Positions 1 through 7,835 are shown, counted from the stretch's first letter. The stretch: 32,826 nt of DNA from Clostridia bacterium (GCA_017935905.1 JAGBGO010000055.1:1-32826); one strand, 5' to 3'. Made by a program: numbers and translations. Notes: generated from the sequence alone by a model not told the origin.

Positions 1-157
1 AAACGCTGAAAGCATCTAAGCGTGAAGCCGGCCCCAAGATGAGATATCCCATCGAAAGAGTAAGACCCCACAAAGACTAAGTGGTTGATAGGTCAGGAGT
101 GTAAGCACAGTAATGTGTTAAGCGGACTGATACTAATAGGTCGAGGGCTTGACCAAA
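1..157 (+). rRNA. rrl: 23S ribosomal RNA, 3' end (partial)
   Basis: The window opens inside the last ~155 bases of a 23S rRNA gene. Recognisable 3'-terminal signatures are the stretch around GTGTAAGCACAG (99-110), CTGATACTAATAGG (127-140) and the terminal GAGGGCTTGACC (143-154), which match the conserved helix region closing domain VI in Firmicutes. The 5' part and the 16S gene lie outside the window. The exact mature 3' end is estimated from the family and could be off by a few bases. Confidence 0.95.
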
Positions 158-232
158 TAAGTATGAAAGTAGTTTTGGAAGAGTCAGAAAATTGAGCTCA
201 TCAAGTAAGTTTGTTTGTAATATTCAGTTTTG

Positions 233-265
233 AAGGTACGATCGTCAGGAAACTGACCGTATCTT
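233..265 (+). other. Hairpin in the 23S-5S spacer
   Basis: The outer arms 233-240 and 258-265 pair over 8 bp (one G-U). The inner arms GTCAG (244-248) and CTGAC (253-257) pair perfectly around a GAAA tetraloop, with a 3-nt bulge at 241-243. There is no T-tract after it, so it is not a terminator. It ends 7 nt before the 5S gene, which fits an RNase processing stem for the 5S precursor; that role is inferred. Confidence 0.6.
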
Positions 266-271
266 AAAGGA

Positions 272-389
<118 letters not shown>

Positions 390-397
390 TTTTATGG

Positions 398-431
398 AAA
401 CCCTGTGCAATAAAGCGCAGGGTTTTCTTTT
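398..431 (+). terminator. Intrinsic terminator of the rrn operon
   Basis: Arms 398-408 and 415-425 form an 11-bp stem with one G-U pair around the loop AATAAA, followed by a T-rich run (TTTTCTTTT, 423-431). It begins 9 bases after the 5S gene and closes the rRNA operon. Confidence 0.9.
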
Positions 432-460
432 GCTTTGCAGCACATAGTTCTTGCAAACCT

Positions 461-536
461 TTTGGTACAGGCAAAAAATTTTTTACCAGTACCAAATTTT
501 TGGGTACAGACGAAAAAATTTTTACCAGTACCCAAA
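461..536. repeat. Two tandem related palindromes
   Basis: Unit 1 (461-496) has end arms TTTGGTAC and GTACCAAA. Unit 2 (499-536) has TTTGGGTAC and GTACCCAAA. Both share the interior pattern ACAG..CAAAAAA / TTTTTACCA, so the units are also direct repeats of each other at about 80% identity. A T-A pair in the arm of unit 1 is replaced by a G-C pair in unit 2, a compensated change that keeps the stem. The element lies between the rrn terminator and the nadA promoter. No protein-coding potential is credible here. Confidence 0.75.
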
Positions 537-561
537 GGCTCACTGGTTTTATCAAAACACA

Positions 562-590
562 TTGACAAAATGCGCAAAATATAGTACATT
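562..590 (+). promoter_or_regulatory. Sigma-A-type promoter of nadABC
   Basis: The -35 box TTGACA (562-567) is consensus. A 17-base spacer leads to TACATT (585-590), a 4/6 match to the -10 box. Transcription would start near 597, leaving a leader of about 85 bases before nadA. Confidence 0.7.
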
Positions 591-623
591 ATCACCAACT
601 AAATACAGGGGGAGACTGTGGGG

Positions 624-649
624 AGTAGGGCTTTCAAAAAGGCACTACT
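624..649 (+). promoter_or_regulatory. Hairpin in the nadA leader
   Basis: AGTAG-GCTTT (624-628, 630-633) pairs with AAGGC-CTACT (639-649) over about 10 bp with one G-A mismatch and a CAAA loop, and TTTTAT follows directly. It resembles a weak attenuator, or may simply be a leader hairpin. No known NAD riboswitch class was recognised in it. Confidence 0.35.
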
Positions 650-683
650 TTTATGGTATTGTAAGTCAAAAGGATGGTTGAAT

Positions 684-1604
684 ATGACCGAGAACAGACA
701 ACTGATTGAGGAAATCAAAAGGCTGAAAGAACAGCAGGACGCTGTCATTGTTGCCCATACCTATCAAAATGGGGAAGTGCAGGCAATTGCCGATATGGTT
801 GGAGATTCTTTTGCCCTTAGTAAGTACTGTGCCAACTTAACCTGTTCCACCATTGTATTTTGCGGCGTAGGCTTTATGGCAGAAAGTGCCAAGATTCTTT
901 CTCCCGAAAAGAGGGTATTGCTTCCGGAACAGTCGGCAGGATGTCCTATGGCGGATATGATCACTGCAGAAGAGTTGCGGGAATTCCGTGCCCAGCATCC
1001 GGATGCAGCGGTTGTAACGTATATTAACTCCTCAAGCACCGTGAAAGCAGAGTCCGACGTAATCGTAACATCTTCCAATGCATTGAAAGTTGTCAAGAAT
1101 ATGCCGGAGAAGAAGATTTTATTCTGTCCGGACCAAAATTTAGGTTCGTATATTGCGGCTCAGTGCCCGGAGAAAGAATTTGTGTTGTGGCAAGGCTACT
1201 GTCCTACCCATCATGCTATGCAAGGTCAGATTGCAAAAGCCATGAAGGAGAAATATCCGGAAGCAGAACTTTTAGTGCACCCGGAGTGTAAGCCGGAAGT
1301 TACAGCGTATGCAGATTATATTGGAAGTACCCAGGGTATTATAGATTATGCAAGAAATTCTGAGAAAAAGGAATTTATTATCGGGACGGAAATGGGGACT
1401 CTCTATCCGCTCTCTCAAGAAAATCCGGATAAGATTTTCCATTTAATGGATCCGGAATTGGTTTGTACCAATATGAAATTAACTACACTTGAAAGCATTC
1501 GCAGAAGTTTAGAAACCGGCACATACGAAATGCAAGTGCCTGAGGAAGTGGCGGCGGGTGCCCGGAAATCTTTAACCAGAATGTTAGAACTGGCTTCTCG
1601 ATAA
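684..1604 (+). CDS. nadA: Quinolinate synthase NadA
   Basis: NadA condenses iminoaspartate with dihydroxyacetone phosphate to quinolinate in the cytoplasm and carries an oxygen-sensitive [4Fe-4S] cluster. The 306-residue protein shows the three expected cluster cysteines in their motifs: C87 in AGCPMAD, C173 in WQGYCPTHH and C261 in VCTNMK. Other conserved stretches are AHTYQ (24-28) and TSSNA (129-133). The reading frame is open upstream to a GTG at 618. The ATG at 684 was chosen because AAAGGA (668-673) lies ten bases before it and the protein then begins where short-form NadA proteins (about 300 residues) begin. It is the first gene of the nadA-nadB-nadC operon, 29 bases before nadB. Confidence 0.96.
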   Translation: MTENRQLIEEIKRLKEQQDAVIVAHTYQNGEVQAIADMVGDSFALSKYCANLTCSTIVFCGVGFMAESAKILSPEKRVLLPEQSAGCPMADMITAEELREFRAQHPDAAVVTYINSSSTVKAESDVIVTSSNALKVVKNMPEKKILFCPDQNLGSYIAAQCPEKEFVLWQGYCPTHHAMQGQIAKAMKEKYPEAELLVHPECKPEVTAYADYIGSTQGIIDYARNSEKKEFIIGTEMGTLYPLSQENPDKIFHLMDPELVCTNMKLTTLESIRRSLETGTYEMQVPEEVAAGARKSLTRMLELASR

Positions 1605-1633
1605 AGAAGAAAATACAGAATGGAGTATGCAGT

Positions 1634-3259
1634 ATGAAGCGATATTTGGTGAACTTTGATACAGATCAGTTGGAGAAATGCTATTCAGACGTATTGATTA
1701 TTGGCAGTGGCATTGCAGGGGTGTATACCGCGCTGGAGTTGAGCGAACATTTTACCATCAACATGCTCACCAAAGAAGAAGTGGAAATCAGTAACTCGGT
1801 TTTGGCACAGGGCGGAATTGCTGTTTCGTTGGACAAGAACGATTCTCCCGAAGAGCACATGAAAGATACGTTGTATGCCGGCGCGGGACTTTGCGACGAA
1901 GAGAGTGTAGACGTTTTGGTGCACGAAGCTGCGGACAATATTCATAAGATTTGTGATTACGGCGTGCAGTTTGATAAGAATGAGAAAGATAACAGTCAGT
2001 TGGCATTGGGCCGTGAGGCGGCGCACAGCAAGAACCGCATTATTCACGCAGGAGACGCCACAGGCAAGGAAGTTTGCGATAAATTGATTCACACCATGCT
2101 TTCCCGGAAGAACGTTTCTTTGCACGAGCGGATTTGGGCGGTAGATTTATTGGTGGACGACCAGGGCGAGTGCCGCGGTGTGCTGGCGTATGATGAAACG
2201 GAAAAAGCGTACAAAGTATATTACGCGGCGATTACCATTTGTGCCTCCGGCGGATACAGTCAATTATATTACTATACCACCAATCCGGAAGTGGCTACCG
2301 GTGACGGTGCGGCTATGACGTACCGGGCAGGTGGAGAACTGACGGATATGGAATTCGTACAATTCCACCCCACGGTGCTTTACTATGAGAAAGACAGAAG
2401 TTTCTTGATTTCCGAAGCTGTGCGGGGAGACGGAGCCCTTTTAAGAAACGCGTCCGGGGAGCGTTTTATGCCCCGTTATCATGAGCTGAATGAATTGGCA
2501 CCCAGAGACGTTGTGTCCAGAAGTATTTTCTCTGAAATGCAGAAGACCGGGGAATCCCACATGAATTTAGATATTACGATGAAAGACCGGGCGTATTTGG
2601 AGAAGCGCTTCCCCACTATTTTCCAGAAATGTTTGGGCTACGGCATTGATCTTTCCAAAGATTATATTCCCATTGCGCCGGCAGAGCATTACTGTATGGG
2701 CGGTATTAAGACCGGACTGTACGGCAATACGTCGATTAAGCGATTCTACGCTTGCGGTGAAGCCGCTTGCACCGGTATTCACGGTGCCAACCGCCTGGCA
2801 AGTAACTCTTTGCTGGAAGGTCTGGTTTTCGGACGCCGCATTGGTATTCAAGCACAAGAAATGGTGGACAGCGTCGGGGAGGACAAGATGCCTCGATTTG
2901 TAAACCACGAGTATCCTACGACCTCCGATTCTGCCAGTGCAGAGGAAATTCAGGCGCTGCACGATACGTTAAAGCGCTTAATGACCAAGAAAGTGGGTAT
3001 CGTTCGTACGCAAACTGAATTGGAAGAAGCGTTGGCAGCCGTACGGAAACTGAAAGATCAAACCAAAGATCTGGTCAACGACACGCTGGAGAAGATGGCG
3101 CTTCAGAACGAAGTACTTTTGGCTGAGCAAATTATACAAGCTGCCATTTTACGAAAAGAAAGTCGCGGCGGCCATTTCCGGTCCGACTTCCCCAACCGGG
3201 ACGATGAACATTGGAAGTGCCATATTGTAATCACTAAAGAAGGGACGGAAATGCGATGA
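1634..3259 (+). CDS. nadB: L-aspartate oxidase NadB
   Basis: NadB is an FAD flavoprotein that oxidises L-aspartate to iminoaspartate, the substrate handed to NadA; in anaerobes fumarate or another acceptor replaces oxygen. The 541-residue protein has the Rossmann dinucleotide-binding motif GSGIAG at residues 24-29, the succinate dehydrogenase/fumarate reductase-type flavoprotein core (TGDGAAMTYRAGGEL, FHPT, SEAVRGDGA, LAPRDVVSRSI) and the late FAD-binding stretch ASNSLLEGLVFG. The C-terminal helical part carries an RKESRGGHFRSDFP segment typical of the family. The ATG at 1634 is preceded by GGAG at a spacing of 8. The gene overlaps the start of nadC by four bases (ATGA), indicating coupled translation. 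Confidence 0.97.
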   Translation: MKRYLVNFDTDQLEKCYSDVLIIGSGIAGVYTALELSEHFTINMLTKEEVEISNSVLAQGGIAVSLDKNDSPEEHMKDTLYAGAGLCDEESVDVLVHEAADNIHKICDYGVQFDKNEKDNSQLALGREAAHSKNRIIHAGDATGKEVCDKLIHTMLSRKNVSLHERIWAVDLLVDDQGECRGVLAYDETEKAYKVYYAAITICASGGYSQLYYYTTNPEVATGDGAAMTYRAGGELTDMEFVQFHPTVLYYEKDRSFLISEAVRGDGALLRNASGERFMPRYHELNELAPRDVVSRSIFSEMQKTGESHMNLDITMKDRAYLEKRFPTIFQKCLGYGIDLSKDYIPIAPAEHYCMGGIKTGLYGNTSIKRFYACGEAACTGIHGANRLASNSLLEGLVFGRRIGIQAQEMVDSVGEDKMPRFVNHEYPTTSDSASAEEIQALHDTLKRLMTKKVGIVRTQTELEEALAAVRKLKDQTKDLVNDTLEKMALQNEVLLAEQIIQAAILRKESRGGHFRSDFPNRDDEHWKCHIVITKEGTEMR

Positions 3260-4092
3260 TTTTGGACCCAAAACAAATTGACAAAGTGGTTTTGAACGCT
3301 TTGGAAGAGGATATGCCCTACGGCGACGTGACTACGGACAACCTTATTTCTTTGGAAGATCAATCTAAAGCCAGATTTATTGCAAAAGCAGACGGCGTCC
3401 TTGCCGGTATGACGGTGATGAAGCGGGTTTTTGAACTGATTGATCCGGAAGTCTCCGTTGAAATTTATTTTGAAGACGGCAGCAAAGTAAAGAAGGGCGA
3501 TATTGTGGCCCATGTGGAAGGTCGCACCGGTTCTATTTTGAAAGGCGAGCGGACGGCACTGAATTTATTGCAGCATTTGTCCGGCGTTGCTACCCGCACC
3601 AACAATTTTGCAGAATTGGTAAAGGATTATCCCGTAAGCGTGGTGGATACCCGAAAGACCCTTCCCGGACTTCGTTATTTAGAAAAATACGCGGTTCGCT
3701 GCGGCGGGGGAAGAAATCACCGATTTTCTTTGTCCGATGCGGTGATGCTGAAAGACAATCACATCGTAGCGGCCGGCGGCATTGGTCCTGCTGTTTCTAA
3801 AGTGCGGGCAGCCATTCCGCATACCACCAAGATTGAAGTGGAGACGGAGAATCTGGAAATGGTGCAACAGGCGTTGGATGCCAAAGCCGATATTATTATG
3901 CTGGACAATATGTCCAACGAACAGATGACCCAGGCTGTGAAACTGGTAGCGGGACGGGCCCTTACGGAAGCATCCGGAAACGTAACGGAAGACAGAATTG
4001 TGGAAATCGCCAAGACCGGTGTGGATATTATTTCTATCGGATGCATTACCCACTCCGTGCCGGCCATGGATATCAGTTTGCGATTCTATTGA
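3256..4092 (+). CDS. nadC: Nicotinate-nucleotide pyrophosphorylase (quinolinate phosphoribosyltransferase) NadC
   Basis: NadC converts quinolinate and PRPP to nicotinate mononucleotide, CO2 and pyrophosphate, finishing the three-step de novo branch encoded here. The protein has 278 residues, the normal length. The diagnostic signature TRKTLPGLRYLEKYAV followed by CGGGRNHR and the lysine motif MLKDNH are present, as are the C-terminal barrel strands with IEVE, IIMLDNM and SIG. Its start codon overlaps the nadB stop. A strong intrinsic terminator begins 35 bases after its stop, so nadABC forms a closed three-gene unit. Confidence 0.97.
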   Translation: MILDPKQIDKVVLNALEEDMPYGDVTTDNLISLEDQSKARFIAKADGVLAGMTVMKRVFELIDPEVSVEIYFEDGSKVKKGDIVAHVEGRTGSILKGERTALNLLQHLSGVATRTNNFAELVKDYPVSVVDTRKTLPGLRYLEKYAVRCGGGRNHRFSLSDAVMLKDNHIVAAGGIGPAVSKVRAAIPHTTKIEVETENLEMVQQALDAKADIIMLDNMSNEQMTQAVKLVAGRALTEASGNVTEDRIVEIAKTGVDIISIGCITHSVPAMDISLRFY

Positions 4093-4127
4093 TTCTAGCT
4101 CCGGTAAAAATTTTATAGAACTTGTAT

Positions 4128-4175
4128 AACCCCTTTGGAAAGCGGCAATATTCTTTCCGAAGGGGTTGGTTTTTT
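4128..4175 (+). terminator. Intrinsic terminator after nadC, running up to the spoIID start
   Basis: Arms 4128-4142 and 4153-4167 are complementary over 15 positions with one G-U pair, with a ten-base loop, and are followed by GG and a run of six Ts ending at 4175. The next gene's ATG is at 4176. The purine-rich AAGGGG (4160-4165) that would serve as its ribosome binding site is part of the 3' arm. Confidence 0.85.
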
Positions 4176-5171
4176 ATGGGAAAACAAATTTTGAAAATCG
4201 TACCGATTCTCTTATCGGTGTTTCTGCAGGGCGGATCCGTGCCTACGCATCAAAGGGAGGCGGCTATGCCGAGTGTCGCCGTGCAAGGTCCGCTTGGAAT
4301 GGCGCAAAGCTGCCTTTCAACGGAAGCGGATTCCGGTAAAATACAAGTATATCACCACAAAACGGGAGAAACCATGACGCTTTCTATGGATGCCTACCTA
4401 CAAGGGGTACTTCGGGGCGAGATGCAGGGAGATTACCCTATGGAAGCTTTGAAAGCCCAGGCGGTGGCGGCAAGAACCTACGTATATTATCTGAAAAATG
4501 CCGGCTGTACCCATCCGGGCGGCGAACCTGTGTGCACGGATTCTAATTGCTGTCAGGCGTGGGTACCGGTGGAGGACAACTGGATTTACGGTCCCCGTGT
4601 GGCGGAAGCAGTGCGGGAGACGGAAGGCATTGTCGTAACGTATGACGGTGCGCCTATTAAAGCCATGTATTTTTCCTCCAGCGGTGGTCACACGGAAGAT
4701 TATGCGGCGGTGTGGAATGATCTTTCTTATGGGTATTTGCAGGGCGTGCCCAGTTTGAATGAACAAGCGTACGCTTTTACCGACGACGTTTTTATGCAGG
4801 AATTCAGCGGGTGGACGATCCTAACCCAGTTGCGGAGCCGGGGATATTCTATTTCCTGTGACTCTGCCCAGCTTTTGGAAAACATCACCAACGTTCGACG
4901 ATCGGAAACCGGTCGGGTGCTTTCTTTACAAATTGACGGCGTGACCATTCCGGGGACGGAATTCAGGAATTGTTTAGGACTTCGCTCCACCCATTTCTAC
5001 CTGCAAAAAATGAGCGGCGGGAATATCGGTATTGTAACCCTTGGGTTTGGGCACGGCGTAGGGTTGAGCCAATGCGGAAGTGCGGCGCTGGCGGAAGCCG
5101 GGTATACGTACCAGGAAATATTGCAATATTACTACACCGGCGTGGCGGTGGAATGGATGCCTTTTCGTTGA
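4176..5171 (+). CDS. spoIID: SpoIID/LytB-domain protein, stage II sporulation protein D-like
   Basis: SpoIID is a membrane-anchored lytic transglycosylase that, with SpoIIP and SpoIIM, remodels septal peptidoglycan during engulfment in the mother cell. The 331-residue protein begins with a short hydrophobic anchor (residues 5-18, ILKIVPILLSVFL). The core follows: LQGVLRGEM with the predicted catalytic glutamate E82, ALKAQAVAARTY, and the C-terminal FGHGVGLSQCGSAALAEAGY...YYYTGV signature. Upstream in-frame codons exist from 4122, but they lie inside a terminator; the ATG at 4176 puts the hydrophobic segment at the N-terminus. A CTDSNCCQ segment could bind metal. It stands away from other engulfment genes, so it may be a SpoIID paralogue rather than SpoIID itself. 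No clear sigma-E promoter was found in front of it. Confidence 0.85.
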   Translation: MGKQILKIVPILLSVFLQGGSVPTHQREAAMPSVAVQGPLGMAQSCLSTEADSGKIQVYHHKTGETMTLSMDAYLQGVLRGEMQGDYPMEALKAQAVAARTYVYYLKNAGCTHPGGEPVCTDSNCCQAWVPVEDNWIYGPRVAEAVRETEGIVVTYDGAPIKAMYFSSSGGHTEDYAAVWNDLSYGYLQGVPSLNEQAYAFTDDVFMQEFSGWTILTQLRSRGYSISCDSAQLLENITNVRRSETGRVLSLQIDGVTIPGTEFRNCLGLRSTHFYLQKMSGGNIGIVTLGFGHGVGLSQCGSAALAEAGYTYQEILQYYYTGVAVEWMPFR

Positions 5172-5196
5172 CTTTTGGCAGGCGGGGTCTTATAAT
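5168..5196 (+). promoter_or_regulatory. Near-consensus sigma-A promoter of the loaP-like gene
   Basis: TTGACT (5168-5173), a 17-base spacer and a perfect TATAAT (5191-5196). The -35 box overlaps the stop codon of the spoIID-like gene. The predicted start site near 5203 gives a leader of only about 24 bases with the ribosome binding site AAAGGGG (5214-5220). Confidence 0.85.
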
Positions 5197-5226
5197 ACAA
5201 CCAAAAGACAAGGAAAGGGGATCCGC

Positions 5227-5745
5227 ATGCAGTCCAATTGGTACGCCATTCAAGTTCGCACCGGTAGCGAGAAAAGAATCTGCGACAAGATTATTGGGGC
5301 GGTGGAGCCGGCTTTATATCAAGAATGTTTTGTGCCTTTGGCGGAGTACGTGGTGAAACGAAACGGGGAGTACCAGAAAATGATTCGTCCCTTGTTCCCC
5401 GGCTACTTATTTGTGATTACGGACTGCATTGAACAGGTTTCCGGGCAACTTTTCAAAATCGCCGATTTCAAACGGGTGCTGAAGAGTGATAATATTTTTA
5501 CCCCCATTGAACAAGAAGAAGCCGACTTACTTGCCGGCCTCTATGATGATGCATATTTAGTTCGACTTTCCAAAGGCATTATTGTGAACAGCCGAGTGAT
5601 GGTGCTTTCCGGTCCTTTTCAGGGAAGGGAAGGTCTCATTAAGAAAATCGACCGCCATAGAAGGACGGGTTTGGTGGAAATGACCATGATGGGCCGTCCT
5701 ATGGAAATTCAGATTCCTTTAGAAATTGTAGAGAAGATTTCTTAA
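5227..5745 (+). CDS. loaP: NusG-family transcription antiterminator, LoaP-like
   Basis: A 172-residue NusG paralogue. The N-terminal NGN domain (residues 1-~100) opens with NWYAIQVRTGSEKRICDKI and contains RPLFPGYLFV, the family hallmark. The KOW domain (residues ~120-150) reads NSRVMVLSGPFQGREGLIKKIDRHRR. The general NusG gene normally sits beside secE and rplK, so this isolated copy fits the specialised LoaP group, which prevents termination in selected long operons of Firmicutes (known for antibiotic and polysaccharide clusters). The ATG at 5227 was preferred over in-frame upstream codons because of AAAGGGG six bases before it and the family N-terminus. It has its own strong promoter and converges on glmM with the stops overlapping by four bases. 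Its target operon is not evident in the window. Confidence 0.85.
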   Translation: MQSNWYAIQVRTGSEKRICDKIIGAVEPALYQECFVPLAEYVVKRNGEYQKMIRPLFPGYLFVITDCIEQVSGQLFKIADFKRVLKSDNIFTPIEQEEADLLAGLYDDAYLVRLSKGIIVNSRVMVLSGPFQGREGLIKKIDRHRRTGLVEMTMMGRPMEIQIPLEIVEKIS

Positions 5746-7100
5746 TAAACGGAGAGGATATTCTCAATCTTTTGTGCTGTAGTGGTGGCAAGCGCCGCCA
5801 CTTTTTCATCGTCTTCTCCTTCGGTCATAATTCGAATTAAAGGCTCGGTGCCGGAGGGGCGTACCACCAAACGGCCGGAGGTTCCCAGTTGTGTTTTGGC
5901 ATCCTCCAATACGGCTTTTACACTGTCATCGGTGTAGAAAGCTAACTTGCCTTCGGGGGAAACGTGGATATTGACCATATGCTGGGGATAACGTGTCATT
6001 ACCTTTGCCAACTCGGAAAGTTTCTTGCCGGAGCGCTTCATGTGGGCAAGCAGCTGCACCGCAGTCAGTTGTCCGTCACCGGTGGAAGCAAAATCTTTGA
6101 AAATAACGTGGCCGGACTGTTCGCCGCCGAAGCAGTAGCCTTCCAGCAGCATTTCCTCTAACACGTAGCGATCCCCGACTTTGGTGGCGACGAAATTGAT
6201 ATCGTTCTCCCGGCAGAATTTGCCGAAACCAAAGTTGGTCATAATGGTACCGACCACCGTATTCTTAGCTAAAGTGCCCCGAGCTTTCATATCCAGGGAC
6301 AGAATTGCCATAATCATATCGCCGTCCACTTCATTGCCCAACTCGTCAATGGCCAAGAAACGGTCTGCATCGCCGTCAAAAGCAAGACCGGCATCGTATT
6401 TTCCTTCCAACACGGCTTTCTTCAGATTGCCCAAATGGGTGGAGCCGCAATCTTTGTTGATGTTGAGGCCATCCGGCGTATCAGAAAGCACGTGAATATC
6501 GGCGCCCAACTTTGTAAACAAGGCGCGGGCTGTGGCGCTGGCACTGCCGCAAGCGCAGTCCATACAAATCCGAAGACCGGAGAGATCGTGAGGAATGGTG
6601 TTACACACGTGGTCGATGTAGTCTTGGATAGCGGTGGTGCTGTATCGCACGGTACCCAGCTCCGTAGGACTTGCCAGTTCAATAGCGGGAGTCCCGTCCA
6701 ATACCATAGACTCGATACGGTCTTCCAAAGCGTCCGCTAATTTGTACCCCTCCGCATTGAAAATCTTAATTCCGTTAAATTCCGCGGGGTTGTGGGAAGC
6801 CGAAATCATAACGCCGGCTTGGGCTTTGTAGAGACCAATCAGATACGCCACTGCCGGCGTCGGCACAACGCCTAAATTCAGCACGTTGGCGCCTACAGAG
6901 CAAAGACCTGCGGAAATGGCGCTTGCCAGCATATCCGAGGAGAGGCGGGTGTCGTATCCCACCAATACAAGAGGCTTTTGGGCGTGGTTGCCCGCGCTTA
7001 AAACGGCTGCCGCTGCTCGGCCGATTTCCATAGCTCTCTCACAAGTTAAAAAGGTGTTGGCAATGCCTCTAACACCGTCTGTTCCAAATAATCTACCCAT
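5742..7100 (-). CDS. glmM: Phosphoglucosamine mutase GlmM
   Basis: GlmM interconverts glucosamine-6-phosphate and glucosamine-1-phosphate on the way to UDP-GlcNAc for peptidoglycan. The 452-residue protein carries all four functional loops: the phospho-serine loop ISASHNP with S102, the metal loop DGDADR with D242, D244 and D246, the sugar loop GGEQSGHVIF and the phosphate-binding loop RPSGTEPLIRIM near the C-terminus. The N-terminal MGRLFGTDGVRGIAN is typical. The start has AAAGGA upstream. It is the second gene of a two-gene minus-strand operon, 21 bases after the GlmU-like gene. No terminator separates its 3' end from the convergent loaP-like gene. Confidence 0.97.
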   Translation of the reverse strand: MGRLFGTDGVRGIANTFLTCERAMEIGRAAAAVLSAGNHAQKPLVLVGYDTRLSSDMLASAISAGLCSVGANVLNLGVVPTPAVAYLIGLYKAQAGVMISASHNPAEFNGIKIFNAEGYKLADALEDRIESMVLDGTPAIELASPTELGTVRYSTTAIQDYIDHVCNTIPHDLSGLRICMDCACGSASATARALFTKLGADIHVLSDTPDGLNINKDCGSTHLGNLKKAVLEGKYDAGLAFDGDADRFLAIDELGNEVDGDMIMAILSLDMKARGTLAKNTVVGTIMTNFGFGKFCRENDINFVATKVGDRYVLEEMLLEGYCFGGEQSGHVIFKDFASTGDGQLTAVQLLAHMKRSGKKLSELAKVMTRYPQHMVNIHVSPEGKLAFYTDDSVKAVLEDAKTQLGTSGRLVVRPSGTEPLIRIMTEGEDDEKVAALATTTAQKIENILSVY

Positions 7101-7121
7101 AAAATACCGTCCTTTCCGTTC

Positions 7122-7805
7122 TTATCGTTTGGGCACGACGTTGTCGTTGTCTTTGAAAATATGTCTTGCAGGAACAAATCCACGCACCCGAGATAAAGGA
7201 TACACGGTACATTCCCGTCCCAATACAGTGCCGGGGCACAGCACGCTGTTGCAACCCACTTCCGTAAGATCTCCTACGGCAGCACCGAATTTCCGTCTGC
7301 CGGTTTCGATGCGAATGTGATCGGTCATTACGGAAATATTGGTTTTGTCACTTTTAATATTGGAGGTAACGGCGCCGGCACCCAAATGGGCTTTGTAGCC
7401 TAAGATGGAATCGCCGATGTAGTTAAAATGGGGCACTTGCACGCTATCAAACAAAATGGAATTCTTCACCTCGCAGGAATTTCCCACCACGGCACCTTTG
7501 CCGATCAGGGCACTTCCTCGGATATAAGCACAGTGACGAATTTCCGCATCGGGCTCAATGACGCAAGGGCCTTGAATGAATGCCGTGGGCGCAACCTTGG
7601 CGCTGCGGGCAATCCAAACGTTTGGGATACCGGTTTCCTCCGGATCTTTATAAAGTTCCTTAGGCAGCGTACTTCCGTAAGCCAGAACAAAATCTGAAAT
7701 GCCGGAAAGGGCTTCCCAAGGGTGGGTAAACTGTCTCAGGTAATCGCCTGCGGAGGAATGCTCCAAATCAAACAATGCACTGATCGTTAATTGATTTTCT
7801 ATCAT
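7122..7805 (-). CDS. Left-handed beta-helix (hexapeptide repeat) protein related to the GlmU acetyltransferase domain
   Basis: A 227-residue cytoplasmic protein. Residues ~65-215 are hexapeptide repeats ([LIV]GXXXX pattern: AKVAPTAFIQGPCVIEPDAEIRHCAYIRGSALIGKGAVVG...). The stretch PHFNYIGDSILGYKAHLGAGAVTSNIKSD matches the GlmU C-terminal active-site region and keeps the histidine before the FNYIGDS strand. The first ~60 residues do not resemble the GlmU uridylyltransferase domain and lack its LAAGKGTRM loop. Operon linkage to glmM suggests a role in amino-sugar nucleotide formation, perhaps as an acetyltransferase or part of a split GlmU. That is inference; related proteins are often loosely named UDP-GlcNAc pyrophosphorylase. 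The start ATG is preceded by AAAAGGAGA. Confidence 0.8.
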   Translation of the reverse strand: MIENQLTISALFDLEHSSAGDYLRQFTHPWEALSGISDFVLAYGSTLPKELYKDPEETGIPNVWIARSAKVAPTAFIQGPCVIEPDAEIRHCAYIRGSALIGKGAVVGNSCEVKNSILFDSVQVPHFNYIGDSILGYKAHLGAGAVTSNIKSDKTNISVMTDHIRIETGRRKFGAAVGDLTEVGCNSVLCPGTVLGRECTVYPLSRVRGFVPARHIFKDNDNVVPKR

Positions 7806-7835
7806 AAGGACATCTCCTTTTTTAGAGTTTACTAT

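Noticed and set aside
461..536. CRISPR array or tandem terminators
   Set aside because: There are only two units, without spacers, and no adjacent cas genes; T-runs lie in the middle of the palindromes rather than after them.
4970..5356. 128-codon plus-strand frame across the spoIID-loaP junction
   Set aside because: It is in another frame than both recognised proteins, with no family signature; the loaP promoter lies within it.
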